A stretch of DNA of 64,000 nt from Leptobrachium leishanense (GCA_009667805.1 CM019063.1:350324942-350388941), one strand, 5' to 3'. Numbered from the stretch's first letter, positions 46,966-59,838 are shown. Numbers and translations are program-made. Notes: a model not told the origin generated them from the letters alone.

Positions 46966-48689
46966 CCCTCAAAATTTCCACTCGCCTGCTCACATTTTGC
47001 GAGTGACAAACGCTGACTTTTTTCAAAACTAAACATCAAACAACAGAAGCGTTACAACTGTTTGGATTATAGTTTGAAAACAGGTGGTGATTGTTGCACA
47101 CTGCAGTATTGTGTATTTTTTTGCTGATATTTGCAATGCCTGCAAAGATTAGCACAGTGGATAACCCCTATGTTTCAAAGATGATGTGCTCTGAGATATG
47201 CAAACCGTAGTAGTGAGTTTTATTGCTGTGGAGCTCTGTGATATGCTCATACATGCCACACATTGCTGTGAGGTTTACTGATGTGGAGCTCTGCAATTGA
47301 CTAACTGGTCCTGATTGTAGTTCACTTTAATTTCTGAAGTTTTACATTTTGCGAACGGTCCTCATGGGAGTAGACACCTTGTCAAATGGCCCCAGGTAAT
47401 TTGAGTTTAAAGCCCCTTCATTTACATACAGCCACCATATATTTTGGGCAAATTATTTGTGTGTTATGGGAGGGAGTGATAGGTTGCTGGGATGGTGTTA
47501 TGCCTGGGGTGGTTGTGAGGGACTCTGGAGAAGTGTTTTAGTAAGGGGCCCCAGAATGTCTGAGGGCAGCTCTGATGCCAAGAATGTCTGCGGGCAGCTC
47601 TGATGTACACCTACATTTGGATTAGACATGTGCAGTTCGTTTAACAAATCAATTTTTGGCTGAAATTCCTTTAATTCTGAGTGTTTCGAATCTCTGAATC
47701 AAGAAAACACAAAAATGTAACCATTACGAATGGATTTAAGATGAAAATACGAATTATTCGGAATTATTTGATTTGAAAAGGAGCGATGCATCTCTGTGGC
47801 TCTTTGACAATCAGTTTATTCCTTTAGCTTTGGAACATTTTCATTAAACTTTAAAATGCACTACATATCAAACGGAGGCATATCACATTAAATATAAGAT
47901 TCTTGTGTGTTGTGGTTGGGACTGGAGGAATATCACAATCTCCGAACAACATGTTAACAAAACTAATGAATGCAGATCAATTTGAATGCCTTTGTTTAAT
48001 TTTATGTGCATTGCCCAACAAACTGTTAGGTTGGGTGTGGTCCTTTACCTGTACACATACATACTCATCTAATATTCTGCCGTGATCTTTATCCTTTTCT
48101 CTCCAACCCCGCCTTTCCAGAGCTTTGACGGGCACAATTAACACACACACACACACGGATATGTATAAAGTGTTTAATGGTTTTCATTCAGGTGATCGTA
48201 TTTATAGTGGATTGTACAAATTTATTAGCAGAGGTTTCTCCAATCAGGTATAATAGGTAGGTTTAAGCACTTTTACACAAGACATTCCAGAATACTAAAA
48301 GGGTAATTATTTTTCTTATCTACTAAATAGTTGGTCTTAACATAGGGTGGACATATGTGAAACGAAGACGTTGCATAGTATTTTGAACAAAGGAGAAATT
48401 GCTAGAAAACTTCAGTTAACCCTTTCAATTTCTCCTTTGATCCAGATGGCAATTTTAAGACTAATTTAGCCTTGGCCTGGACTTGCACAATACATAAAGG
48501 GTGAGTAGTCATCAGGATAAGGATAAAGTCCTCTAGAAAGGAAAAAAACTAGGAATAGGGAGGGGTGTGCAATATTTAGTCCTGGTGTCTTAGGTATTCT
48601 TTACATTTGGGTATGTTTAAGTAGGGGAAGATAAGGAAAGATTAGCATGAAGTGTTTCAATGCTTTTGTCGGCATACTGAAAGAATATC
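46966..48689. other. Mostly unassigned, AT-rich
   Basis: 1.7 kb without a recognised gene. It starts with a piece reading CAGCCCTCAAAATTTCCACT that may be another repeat end, contains TTCG/TTTCGAAT-rich sequence at 47630-47770 resembling a degraded inverted element, and a short (CA) run at 48142-48155. Open frames here (46824, 47903) are short and without motifs. Confidence 0.45.
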
Positions 48690-49355
48690 AAACCAAAGGA
48701 AACCAGAAAATGATTTAAATGACCTTCTAAATTTAGTAAAAAGAAGCATCTATCCACCAAGTAGCAGGAGTCCGATTTTTGTGTGCTTCCTTGTGCACAG
48801 ATTCACTCCACAAACCTCATACACACACCTGTTCTCAGAAGATACATTCTTATTCAACTAACACACTCCTCTGCGTTATCGAAGGGATTTGATATATTTT
48901 GCAAAAATTGAGGACATTGTCTTTTCTTTTTCTTCAGTAAGACTATGTTGTTTCCATCATAGGTGATTTGAGTCTCAGAATGGGGTCTTTAACCAGGATG
49001 GACCCTCAGCAATCGCGGACCGACGACGTCACACCAGCAGTATGTCCCTTTTGACAAGAAAATAACATCATAAAAGCGTTTTTGTGAAGGTAGAGAGAAG
49101 TAGGCTACAGTCAAGGGGGTAACCCAATCATCTAAGTGGAAGTCACAATGGGCGCAAACTATCCTGTTAATTTCTCTGGTTTAAGGGTCCCGAAATAAGG
49201 AGACCTAGAATATCACTCTTCTAGCAGGACCCAACTGGTCCAACAATTCCAGGGCTTTCTTGGGAAACTAGGCTTCCTCGTCTGTTATGGCCTCAATTAT
49301 GATCTTGGTGACACAAGATCTCTGTGAGAGGACCTTTTTTCCATTTACAGTTGCA

Positions 49356-50530
49356 AGTATTTATAAAGCACCAATAAATTCCTTAGTACTGTACAATGCG
49401 AGAGAATAACAAATATACATACATGTTACACACACGGAACAGGAGGAAGGACCCTGCTTGAGAGCTTACAATCTAAGAGGAGAGGGGTGACCTATTAGGT
49501 GAGGGTGATTAGGGTAAGTGAAGTGGCAGGTAGTAGGGCTGAATGGGAAGAGGAGCAGGAAATGACAGTGGGGAGATCATGGTATGAGCCTATAGGCTTC
49601 TCTAAAGTAATGCGTTTAGAGACTTCTTGAAGGACTGGAGAGATGGGGAGAGTCTAATGTTGCGAGGGAGGAAGATCTATAGAAAGGGGGCAGCTTGGGA
49701 GAAGGCCTGAAGGCGAGCGTTAGGAGTGCAGGTACAAGGAACTGATAGCATCAGATCATTGGTAGAGCGTAGTGGCCGGGTGGGATATACCTGCTAATAA
49801 AGGAAGAGCTGTAGGCAGGGGCGTGGTTATGGAGAGCTTTATATGTGAGCACCAATATTTTGAAATGGATTCTAAGGCCAGAGAGAAGGAGGTTGCAATA
49901 GTCAAGGCGGGAGATAAGCGCTTGGATGAGCAGTTTAGTAGAGTCTGGATTAAGAAAGAGACAGATGCGTGCAATGTTTTTTAGGTGGAAGTAGCAAGAT
50001 TTGGTTAGAGACTGAATGTGAGGAGTAAAGGATAGATTGGAGTCCAAGAGGACCCTGAGGCAACAAGCCTGAGAGGTAGAAGTAATGGTGGCCCCATTTA
50101 CCTGAAGGGAAATGGATGCAGGAATCGAGATCTTCGAGGGAGGGAAGATGAGAAGCTCAGTTTTTGAGAGGTTGAGCTTCAGGAAATGGGAAGTCATCCA
50201 GTCGGAGACAGCTGCGAGGCAGGCTGTAACACGGTCCAACACCAGAGGATAGAGATCGGGAGAGGAAAAGTAGATTTGGGTGTCGTCAGCATAGAGATAT
50301 TGGAGTCCATAGGAAGAGATGAGGTTGCCCAGAGAGGCAGTATAGATTAAAAGTAGGGGACCCAGAACAGAGCCTTGAGGTACCCCAACTGAAAGAGGAA
50401 CAGGTGGTGAAGAGCAAAGGAAACCACCAGCAAATGAGACACTGAAGGGATGGGAAGAGAATCAGGAGAGAGCGGTGTCACTGAGGCCACATTCCCCAAA
50501 ATCACCAAAGGAGGTTCAATTTTGGAAACG
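49356..50530 (-). mobile_element. L2-type LINE, 5'-truncated
   Basis: The 3' tail is at 49356 (TATTTATAAAGCACC), followed by the conserved CTGTACAATGCGAGAG and AGCTTACAATCTAAG block, then RT coding sequence on the minus strand to about 50530. The same tail occurs alone at 37311 and 52341. Inserted within repeat U copy B. Confidence 0.88.
49751..50530 (-). pseudogene. L2-type RT, C-terminal part
   Basis: Reads [10 protein letters not shown] (about 50375), [15 protein letters not shown] with the catalytic ADD (about 50300), [28 protein letters not shown], and [14 protein letters not shown], the usual order in L2. The last open block (50242-49751, 163 codons) has lost a segment between LLSGL and [12 protein letters not shown]. 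Upstream RT and endonuclease are absent. Confidence 0.88.
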
Positions 50531-50773
50531 TACAAAGCATTACAGAGTAACTGGCCATTAATTGTCTGTGTAATGTATTGATGTTGTTTTTAATACTTCT
50601 ATTTCTAATAAAGATTGAAATAATTTCAGTACCCAGTAGGTCAAACTTCCACCTTTTAGTACCTTTTTTTTATAAGTCCCTTTTGCATTGGGGTAAAATC
50701 CACTCTCACTAACATCACACCCCAGTTTACAAGCAGTATCCTTGTTCTCCTGTATGCCAAGCAAACGAGAGGA

Positions 50774-51180
50774 CTGTAACGTGGGGGTTTCTGTCCACGT
50801 GCAGACTGCTCCCCTTGAAGTCAGTATTCTGCAGAAGTACCACTTCTGGCCCAGAACACAGTGAAACTCGGGCAATAACACTCACGAGATCCTTTCTCTT
50901 TCAACCCAAAATGGAGACTGTTTATTACACAGAGACACACACGTACAGTCAACACGTTTGCATACAATCCAACAGATTACATCACAGATCAGATAGGAAA
51001 TCTCATTGGGGAGGGAGAAAGCAGGTAAAACAAAAGGAATTTCCTGTAGAGAGCAGGTACCCATACAGAGGTCACACTATACAGAGAGAAGGTGCACTGA
51101 GCACACAAACACCCTGCATCTACAATTGTAGATACAGGGTGACTTTAACAAAGGAAGGAGCAGGAAAACAATATAAAACC
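50774..51180 (-). repeat. Possible solo LTR
   Basis: Begins TGTAACGTGGGGG; on the minus strand it shows a TATA-like GGTTTTATATTG (51177), an AATAAACAGTCTCC signal (50930) and an end in CCCACGTTACA. This resembles LTR structure, but the far boundary and a target duplication were not found. The neighbouring 50531-50773 is unassigned. Confidence 0.45.
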
Positions 51181-51650
51181 TCAGGCTAGCACCTCTCAAA
51201 TACGTTTCTAAGCCCATGTACTTCAAATCCAAAGTGACGCATGTCACAAAGACCTCGATCCACTCTAGACTCAGTCACTGGGTACTTAACGGCAGGCTCT
51301 CTCGAACAATGATAGCCATTGAAAAATTGTTTGTGGACAGGCTGAGAGGGGACACTTACAGAGTCATTCTGCAACAGAGAAAAACACGAACATGAAGAAT
51401 CACAGATAATATTGTTAATAATTTCCCAAAGAGGCCCATGGTCTACTCAAATCAAAACCCAAACCTCACTCGGAAGTCATGGAACTCACACAGCTATTTT
51501 TTTTGTATATAACCCACAGGGTCATAAGAAATCTGTTGATTAGAGAAAAAGTAAATCTGCAATTCTGGCCCAAAGACCAACCAGCGTGCGCCCCCGGCCC
51601 ATTTAACACTAAAACATAGTGCCATACACTCCCGTTTATTAGTCAATAAC

Positions 51651-52150
51651 ATTTCTAGCAAAAGAACTCCATCTAATTATTCTAATAATTCCTTTTTTTT
51701 TAGTTTTTTCTTTTTTCTGTAATGGACCTTTTTATTATCATTCATTGCATCTTATATGTAAATTCCAGGCATTTTCGTACAGTAGCGTTTCAAATTTCAA
51801 ACTTTCAAGCGTACTGTTTTTTGGGGTTTTTTCACATCGTTCGTCTCTTGTTAGATTTTTCCGGCGGCTGCTCTGCGCTGTGATCGGCAGCTAGTCAGGT
51901 TTTTCTGGTGTGTTCGGCGCGGTTAATCCAGCTGTTTCAGTGAGTGTTCAGCGGGTTTTGCAGTGAGTGTTCATCGGGTTTGCGGCGGGTTTTCCCTGCA
52001 GTACGGCGGCCCTGTGGTGCTTGCTGAATACACCGCAGGGCCGGCGAACTAGGATCGCCGAATCGCACCGATTTGCAGGGAATGAAAAGTCACCAAACGT
52101 GCAGTGACTTTTCGATTCTCTTTGAATAACCCTGTAAGTTATATAGTAAA
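51651..52150. other. Unassigned, with a MITE-like edge
   Basis: T-rich sequence, then a G+C-rich part (51850-52090). TTCGATTCTCTTTGAATAAC followed by CCTG near 52130 resembles the right end of the inverted element at 62143, so an element of that type may end here. No gene. Confidence 0.4.
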
Positions 52151-52157
52151 TCTTATA

Positions 52158-52780
52158 GGGTCTATTTACTAAGCACCAAACTTGTCACTGAATTTCACCA
52201 AACCGTGAATTTCACCGTTCGTTGCAAATGTGGGGCAGTGTGTCTATTCACTAAGCTGTTAATTCGCCAAATACAGGCGAATTGACTGCAAAATATGAAA
52301 TTTGGCAGCAGCAAAATTGTCCCACAGAGAAGTAATGGTGATTATTATTAAGCGCCAACACACTCCATAGCACTGTACAAGGTGCAATGGGTAAAGACAA
52401 GACAATTCTACAATATATAAAAGAGGCAGGTCAGCCAACGGATACAGAAGGACATTCCCGTGGGAATTTACAATCTAGATGGATGACTGGGTGAGAAACC
52501 GGAGGGGAGGACTGCAGTGATGAGTTGTTAATGCAGATCGTGAGGACCGTTTTTTGGTCGGAAGAATGTCTTGTTACAGAGTTAGGTGGTAGGCTTCCCT
52601 AAGCAGGAATTTCAACAATTCGCCAAGGCCACTATGGTGCTCATTCTCAAACTTTTTTGTGTTGCTTTGGTGACTCCTTCAGCGCACTTCGATGACTAAA
52701 GCATGAATTCACTAAAATTTTGGCAAAATGGAATCGCCAACGTGAAAAGCACTGAAATTTTGGTGCTTTGTGAATAGACC
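52158..52780. mobile_element. Inverted-repeat MITE with an L2 fragment inside
   Basis: GGTCTATTTACTAAGCACCA on the left and its near-complement GGTGCTTTGTGAATAGACC on the right; further inverted pieces lie inside (AATTCGCC/GGCGAATT). The L2 tail at 52341-52500 interrupts it. The target duplication was not resolved. Confidence 0.68.
52341..52500 (-). mobile_element. L2-type LINE, 3' end fragment
   Basis: ATTATTATTAAGCGCCAACA, CATAGCACTGTACAAGGTGC and TTTACAATCTAGATGG match the L2 3' end at 49356. The tail is the ATT repeat at the low-coordinate edge. Confidence 0.8.
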
Positions 52781-53676
52781 AGTTGGTCTAATTTTGATTG
52801 AATGTGACCTAATGTATCGTAAATATTTCAGGGTCATTTTTCTCAAGTTAGGTTTATTTAGTTAGACATAATTGCACTATTTGAAGAAGAGGATTCTGAC
52901 ATTGACTTTGAAGGATTTTAATTTTTTACCGGTACAGTAAGACACCGTACTTAAATACTGTACGTTAGATTTACCATAATATTCTTTTTGATTACAGTAC
53001 TGTTAGTTTTAGTAGGAATTGTGTTTTCATTCTTTATTACTGTATGTGAGTTTACCGCTGCTTGAAAATGCAAAGTAATGAAAAAAGGCTTTTAACAGAC
53101 TTTTTTCATTTTTTTGAAAATGTATTCTTTTATAATTTTGCTCCTAGCATGCTATTCGAGACTTGAGTAATTTTCTCATTTCCATAATGAATCTCTACCC
53201 CTCGCATTATACTCGGGTCGTGTTATACTCGAGTATCTACAGTAATCGCTTACCCAACAAGAATATTCAATACAAAATAATCATCAATGTGTAAAATTAA
53301 AAGTTTTCATGTAGTTGAAATCTGTTCCCGATAACAACATCCATTGGAACAAACATTAAATGCAGCGATAAGAATATCCTTACAAAAACAGTCATCAGGG
53401 TGTTTTCTGGATTCCTTAAAATGAAACTCAAGTTTTTGTGTTTTTTTTCTCTCAAGGATCTTATTACATGGAGACTTATAACCTTTGCCATTGGTTCTGG
53501 TATCTGTAAAGGAAACCTGATGTGAACCGTGGATGTCTGGGTTTACCTCTTTCTATTTCAACAGTTGTTGCTATTGGTACCAATTAATGACATCTTCCAT
53601 CTAGGTTGAGCTTTGCTAGGTGCTTTTGCATGCATTACTTGGGCAACTTCTACCTAAATTAGAGAGACTTGCAAAT
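52781..53676. other. Unassigned, AT-rich
   Basis: No convincing gene. A short pair TATACTCGGG and TATACTCGAGTATC at 53208-53240 looks like the end of an unidentified element. The minus-strand frame 53297-53491 has no motif. Confidence 0.45.
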
Positions 53677-54046
53677 ATTGTTAATAGGGGTGGACTGAAC
53701 TAGTGGGGCCCCCGGGCAGAAGATAATGGGGCCCCTTGTACCTTGCCCACAGTAGGTCACACCCATATAAATAAAAAAACACAAACTGCTACACACAGAT
53801 GTACATTGCGGTGTTACAGATTTTATTTCTTCAAACTATTTTCAAATGAAATGTTTCTGCTGCAGCAGCCATCACACGCTCATTGCAGCTAAGGCTGCAC
53901 CACGGCACAGACGGTTCTGTGTCAAACTTTGTTATCTGCTGATTACTTTCCAGGTTTATAGGATACTATACATTACTGATACAGTAATATGCAGAATGTG
54001 TATGAGCGTATCACAGAGCTGCACAGCAATAAAAGATACAATAATG

Positions 54047-57000
54047 TGAGTTAGAAATTAGGGTCAAGAATTGGGGTTAGATGCTAGGGTTAGGAATTAG
54101 GGTTAGATGCTAGGGTTAGGAATTGGGGTTAGATGCTAGGGTTAGGAATTAAGGTTAGGGATTAGAGTTAGATGCTAGGGTTAGGAATTGGGGTTAGATG
54201 CTAGGATTAGGAATTGGGGTTAGATGCTAGGGTTAGGAATTGGGGTTAGATGCTAGGATTAGGAATTGGGGTTAGATGCTAGGGTTAGGAATTGGGGTTA
54301 GATGCTAGGGTTAGGAATTAAGGTTAGATGATAGGGTTAGGAATTAAGGTTAGATGCTAGGGTTAGGAATTAAGGTTAGATGCTAGGGTTAGGAATTAAG
54401 GTTAGGGATTAGAGTTAGATGCTAGGGTTAGGAATTGGGGTTAGATGCTAGGATTAGGAATTGGGGTTAGATGCTAGGGTTAGGAATTGGGGTTAGATGC
54501 TAGGGTTAGGAATTGGGGTTAGATGCTAGGGTTAGGAATTGGGGTTAGATGCTAGGGTTCGGAATTGGGGTTAGGGATTAGAGTTAGATGCTAGGGTTAG
54601 GAATTAGGGTTAGATGCTAGGGTTAGGAATTGGGGTTAGATGCTAGGGTTAGGAATTAAGGTTAGGGATTAGAGTTAGATGCTAGGGTTAGGAATTGGGG
54701 TTAGATGCTAGGATTAGGAATTGGGGTAGATGCTAGGGTTAGGAATTGGGGTTAGATGCTAGGGTTAGGAATTAAGGTTAGGGATTAGAGTTAGATGCTA
54801 GGGTTAGGAATTGGGGTTAGATGCTAGGATTAGGAATTAGGGTTAGATGCTAGGGTTAGGAATTGGGGTTAGATGCTAGGGTTAGGAATTGGGGTTAGAT
54901 GCTAGGGTTAGGAATTGGGGTTAGATGTTAGGGTTAGGAATTGGGGTTAGATGCTAGGATTAGGAATTGGGGTTAGATGCTAGGGTTAGGAATTAAGGTT
55001 AGGGATTAGAGTTAGATGCTAGGGTTAGGAATTGGGTTAGATGCTAGGATTAGGAATTGGGGTTAGATGCTAGGGTTAGGAATTGGGGTTAGATGCTAGG
55101 TTAGGAATTAAGGTTAGGGATTAGAGTTAGATGCTAGGGTTAGGAATTGGGGTTAGATGCTAGGATTAGGAATTAGGGTTAGATGCTAGGGTTAGGAATT
55201 GGGGTAGATGCTAGGGTTAGGAATTGGGGTTAGATGCTAGGGTTAGGAATTGGGGTTAGGGATTAGAGTTAGATGCTAGGGTTAGGAATTAGGGTTAGAT
55301 GCTAGGATTAGGAATTAGGGTTAGGAATGGAGTTAGATGCTAGGATTAGGAATTAGGGTTAGATGCTAGGGTTAGGAATTGGGGTTAGATGCTAGGATTA
55401 GGAATTGGGTTAGATGCTAGGGTTAGGAATTGGGGTTAGATGCTAGGGTTAGGAATTAAGGTTAGATGCTAGGGTTAGGAATTAAGGTTAGATGCTAGGG
55501 TTAGGAATTAAGGTTAGGGATTAGAGTTAGATGCTAGGGTTAGGAATTGGGGTTAGATGCTAGGGTTAGGAATTAAGGTTAGATGCTAGGGTTAGGAATT
55601 AAGGTTAGATGCTAGGGTTAGGAATTAAGGTTAGGGATTAGAGTTAGATGCTAGGGTTAGGAATTGGGGTTAGATGCTAGGATTAGGAATTGGGGTTAGA
55701 TGCTAGGGTTAGGAATTGGGGTTAGATGCTAGGGTTAGGAATTAAGGTTAGGGATTAGAGTTAGATGCTAGGGTTAGGAATTGGGGTTAGATGCTAGGAT
55801 TAGGAATTAGGGTTAGATGCTAGGGTTAGGAATTGGGGTTAGATGCTAGGGTTAGGAATTGGGGTTAGATGCTAGGGTTAGGAATTGGGGTTAGATGCTA
55901 GGGTTAGGAATTGGGGTTAGGGATTAGAGTTAGATGCTAGGGTTAGGAATTAGGGTTAGATGCTAGGATTAGGAATTAGGGTTAGGAATTGGAGTTAGAT
56001 GCTAGGATTAGGAATTAGGGTTAGATGCTAGGGTTAGGAATTGGGGTTAGATGCTAGGGTTAGGAATTGGGGTTAGATGCTAGGGTTAGGAATTGGGGTT
56101 AGATGCTAGGGTTAGGAATTGGGGTTAGGGATTAGAGTTAGATGCTAGGGTTAGGAATTAGGGTTAGATGCTAGGATTAGGAATTAGGGTTAGGAATTGG
56201 AGTTAGATGCTAGGATTAGGAATTAGGGTTAGATGCTAGGATTAGGAATTGGGGTTAGATGCTAGGGTTAGGAATTGGGGTTAGATGCTAGGGTTAGGAA
56301 TTAAGGTTAGATGATAGGGTTAGGAATTAAGGTTAGATGCTAGGGTTAGGAATTAAGGTTAGATGCTAGGGTTAGGAATTAAGGTTAGGGATTAGAGTTA
56401 GATGCTAGGGTTAGGAATTGGGGTTAGATGCTAGGATTAGGAATTGGGGTTAGATGCTAGGGTTAGGAATTGGGGTTAGATGCTAGGGTTAGGAATTGGG
56501 GTTAGATGCTAGGGTTAGGAATTGGGGTTAGATGCTAGGGTTCGGAATTGGGGTTAGGGATTAGAGTTAGATGCTAGGGTTAGGAATTAGGGTTAGATGC
56601 TAGGATTAGGAATTGGGGTTAGATGCTAGGGTTAGGAATTAAGGTTAGGGATTAGAGTTAGATGCTAGGGTTAGGAATTGGGGTTAGATGCTAGGATTAG
56701 GAATTGGGGTTAGATGCTAGGGTTAGGAATTGGGGTTAGATGCTAGGGTTAGGAATTAAGGTTAGGGATTAGAGTTAGATGCTAGGGTTAGGAATTGGGG
56801 TTAGATGCTAGGATTAGGAATTAGGGTTAGATGCTAGGGTTAGGAATTGGGGTTAGATGCTAGGGTTAGGAATTGGGGTTAGATGCTAGGGTTAGGAATT
56901 GGGGTTAGGGATTAGAGTTAGATGCTAGGGTTAGGAATTAGGGTTAGATGCTAGGATTAGGAATTAGGGTTAGGAATTGGAGTTAGATGCTAGGATTAGG

Positions 57001-57815
57001 AATTAGGGTTAGATGCTAGGGTTAGGAATTGGGGTTAGATGCTAGGATTAGGAATTGGGGTTAGATGCTAGGGTTAGGAATTGGGGTTAGATGCTAGGGT
57101 TAGGAATTAAGGTTAGATGCTAGGGTTAGGAATTAAGGTTAGATGCTAGGGTTAGGAATTAAGGTTAGGGATTAGAGTTAGATGCTAGGGTTAGGAATTG
57201 GGGTTAGATGCTAGGGTTAGGAATTAAGGTTAGATGCTAGGGTTAGGAATTAAGGTTAGATGCTAGGGTTAGGAATTAAGGTTAGGGATTAGAGTTAGAT
57301 GCTAGGGTTAGAATGGGGTTAGATGCTAGATTAGGAATTGGGGTTAGATGCTAGGGTTAGGAATTGGGGTTAGATGCTAGGGTTAGGAATTAAGGTTAGG
57401 GATTAGAGTTAGATGCTAGGGTTAGGAATTGGGGTTAGATGCTAGGATTAGGAATTAGGGTTAGATGCTAGGGTTAGGAATTGGGGTTAGATGCTAGGGT
57501 TAGGAATTGGGGTTAGATGCTAGGGTTAGGAATTGGGGTTAGATGCTAGGGTTAGGAATTGGGGTTAGGGATTAGAGTTAGATGCTAGGGTTAGGAATTA
57601 GGGTTAGATGCTAGGATTAGGAATTAGGGTTAGGAATTGGAGTTAGATGCTAGGATTAGGAATTAGGGTTAGATGCTAGGGTTAGGAATTGGGGTTAGAT
57701 GCTAGGGTTAGGAATTGGGGTTAGATGCTAGGGTTAGGAATTGGGGTTAGATGCTAGGGTTAGGAATTGGGGTTAGATGCTAGGGTTAGATGCTGCTAGG
57801 GTTAGGAATTAGGGA
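54047..57815. repeat. 26-bp telomere-like satellite array
   Basis: About 145 tandem units of TTAGATGCTAGGG plus TTAGGAATTGGGG, with variants TTAGGAATTAAGG, CTAGGATTAGG and an interspersed TTAGGGATTAGAG. Each unit contains GGGTTAGG, one step from telomeric TTAGGG, and clustered G runs. Rare variants (GATGATAGGG at 54327 and 56310; GGTTCGG with its C at 54560 and 56543) recur exactly 1983 bases apart, showing a segmental duplication inside the array. No interruption by other elements. Confidence 0.97.
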
Positions 57816-58177
57816 GGGAGCTACAGAGTGGTAGACAAGAAATGACAAAGGGGAAGATGGAGAGAAAAAGTTAAAGGGAGAGCGTGATGGGGAGAAAGAG
57901 GACAGAATGTGGAGACATAGAGATAGTGAAAATTAGAGAAATGGATAGAGAAAAGGTGAAATGTACAGTGGGGCAAAGAAGTATTTAGTCAGCCACCAAT
58001 TGTGCAGGTTCTCCCACTTAAAAAGATGAGCGAGGCCTGTAATAGTCATCATAGGTACACTTCAACTATGAGAGACAAAATTAGAAAACAAAAACCAGAA
58101 AATCACATTGTCTGATTTTTAAAGAATTTATTTGCAAATTATGGTGGAAAATATTTGGTCAATATCAAAAGTCCATC

Positions 58178-59195
58178 TCAATACTTTGTTATATATCCTT
58201 TGTTGGCAATGACAGAGGTCAAACGTTTTCTGTAAGTCTTCACAAGGTTTTCACACGCTGTTGCTGGTATTTTTGCCCATTCCTCCATGCAGATCTCCTC
58301 TAGAGCAGTGATGTTTTGGGGATGTCGCTGGGCAACACGGACCTTCAACTCCCTCCAAAGGTTTATGGGGTTGAGATCTGGAGACTGGCTAGGCCACTCC
58401 AGGACCTTGATATGCTTCTTACGTAGCCACTCCTTCGTTGCCAGGCGGTGTGTTTGGGATCATTGTCCTGCTGAAAGACCCAGCCACGTTTCATCTCAAT
58501 GCCCTTGCTGATGGAAGGAGGTTTTCACTCAAAATCTCACGATACATGGCCCCAATCATTCTTCCCTTTACACAGATCAGTCTTCCTGGTCCCTTTGCAG
58601 AAAAACAGCCCCAAAGCATGATGTTTCCGCCACCATGCTTCACAGTAAGTATGGTGTTCTTTGGATGCAACTCAGCATTCTCTCTCCTCCAAACACGACA
58701 AGTTGAGTTTTTACCAAAAAGTTCTACTTTCGTTTCATCTAACCATATGACATTCTCCCAATCCTCTTCTGAATCATACAAATGCTCTCTAGCAACCTTC
58801 AGACGGGCCCGGACATGTACTGGCTTAAGCAGGGGGACACGTCTGGCACTGCAGGATTTGAGTCCCTGGCGGCGTAGTGTGTTACTGATGGTAGCCTTTG
58901 TTACTTTGGTCCCAGCTCTCTGCAGGTCATTCACTAGGTCCCCCCGTGTGGTTCTGGGATTTTTGCTCACCGTTCTTGTGATCATTTTGACCCCACGGGG
59001 TGATATCTTGCGTGGAGCCCCAGATCGATGGAGATTATCCGTGGTCTTGTAGGTCTTCCATTTTCTAATGATTGCTCCCACAGTTGATTTCTTCACACCA
59101 AGCTGCTTGCCTATTGCAGATTCAGTCTTCCCAGCCTAGTGCAGGTCTACAATTTTGTTTCTGGTGTCCTTTGACAGCTCTTTGGTCTTGACCAT
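58178..59195 (-). pseudogene. Tc1-D transposase, catalytic Glu deleted
   Basis: Starts MVKTKELSKDTRNK (ATG 59195-59193) with a TAG at about 59137, then an open 201-codon block (59096-58491): HTH with [24 protein letters not shown] linker, [11 protein letters not shown] (first Asp) and [12 protein letters not shown] frameshift near 58490 leads to the second Asp in QDNDPKHTA (about 58460). At 58360-58366 the motif reads LNPINLW where the family has LNPIENLW, so the Glu codon is removed by a clean three-base loss. It ends at TGA 58180-58178. Confidence 0.92.
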
Positions 59196-59280
59196 AGTGG
59201 CGTTTGGAGTGTGTCTATTTGAGGTTGTGGACAGGTGCCATTCATACAGGTAACAAGTGGAGGACAGAGGAGCCTCTTAA

Positions 59281-59838
59281 CCTCCCTGGCGGTATTCCCG
59301 AGTATAACCCTGAGCCACACTCGGGCTGGATGCATACTCACCTCCTCCTGGCTCCCTCGCTGTCCCCCGCAGTGTGATCGCGGCGAGCTGCTTCTTGGTA
59401 AGGCTCCCTGCGAGTCACACGATGCAGGGGGCGGGACCAGCAGCAAACTTAGAAAAAAATCATTTTACATTGTATAATCCAAAATGCAATGTTTATGAAT
59501 GACAGGATAAGAAACAGACCATACATCGTCTCACCCTTGGTTTCAGACCGATTTCAGTGTTTTTTGTTGTATTTTATTGAATATAATTTTTTTTGCATTA
59601 TTTTGGATAATTATTTTTTGGATAATAAATTATGTCGTGTTTCAAACTTTATCGGGCTCAGTGTTTTTACTATTTTTAGTTATAAAGGATTTTACCAGTA
59701 AGCACTCTTGATTGCACGGATTTCAGTGCGTGATTCCTAATTATTACAGGCTAACTATGTACAAAAACACGTTTCCTTTAAAAAAAAATGAGATGCTTTT
59801 AGACACAAAATTTTGAAAAAATTAGACCGCCAGGGAGG
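59281..59838. mobile_element. piggyBac-like MITE inside Tc1-D
   Basis: 558 bases between TTAA at 59277-59280 and 59839-59842; ends CCTCCCTGGCGGTATTCCC and the complement of CCTCCCTGGCGGTCTAA. Short-family relative of 8040 and 10859, with a longer AT-rich right half. Tc1-D sequence is continuous across the TTAA when it is ignored. Confidence 0.9.

Larger units (their letters stand above)
48690..51650 (-). repeat. Unclassified repeat U, copy B (split)
   Basis: Pieces 48690-49060 and about 51190-51650 are reverse-colinear with copy A at 11239-12250. In the second piece GGACAGGCTGAGAGGGGACA (51337) matches GGACAGGCTCAGAGGGGGCA read in reverse at about 11590, and CATGGAACTCA (51477) matches 11405. 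The 2.1 kb between the pieces holds an L2 LINE and a probable LTR, both younger. Part of U (11720-11870 in copy A) is missing here. Confidence 0.72.

Noticed and set aside
54047..57815. Interstitial telomere repeats
   Set aside because: The period is 26 bp with fixed GATGC and GGAATT parts; TTAGGG itself is not tandemly repeated.
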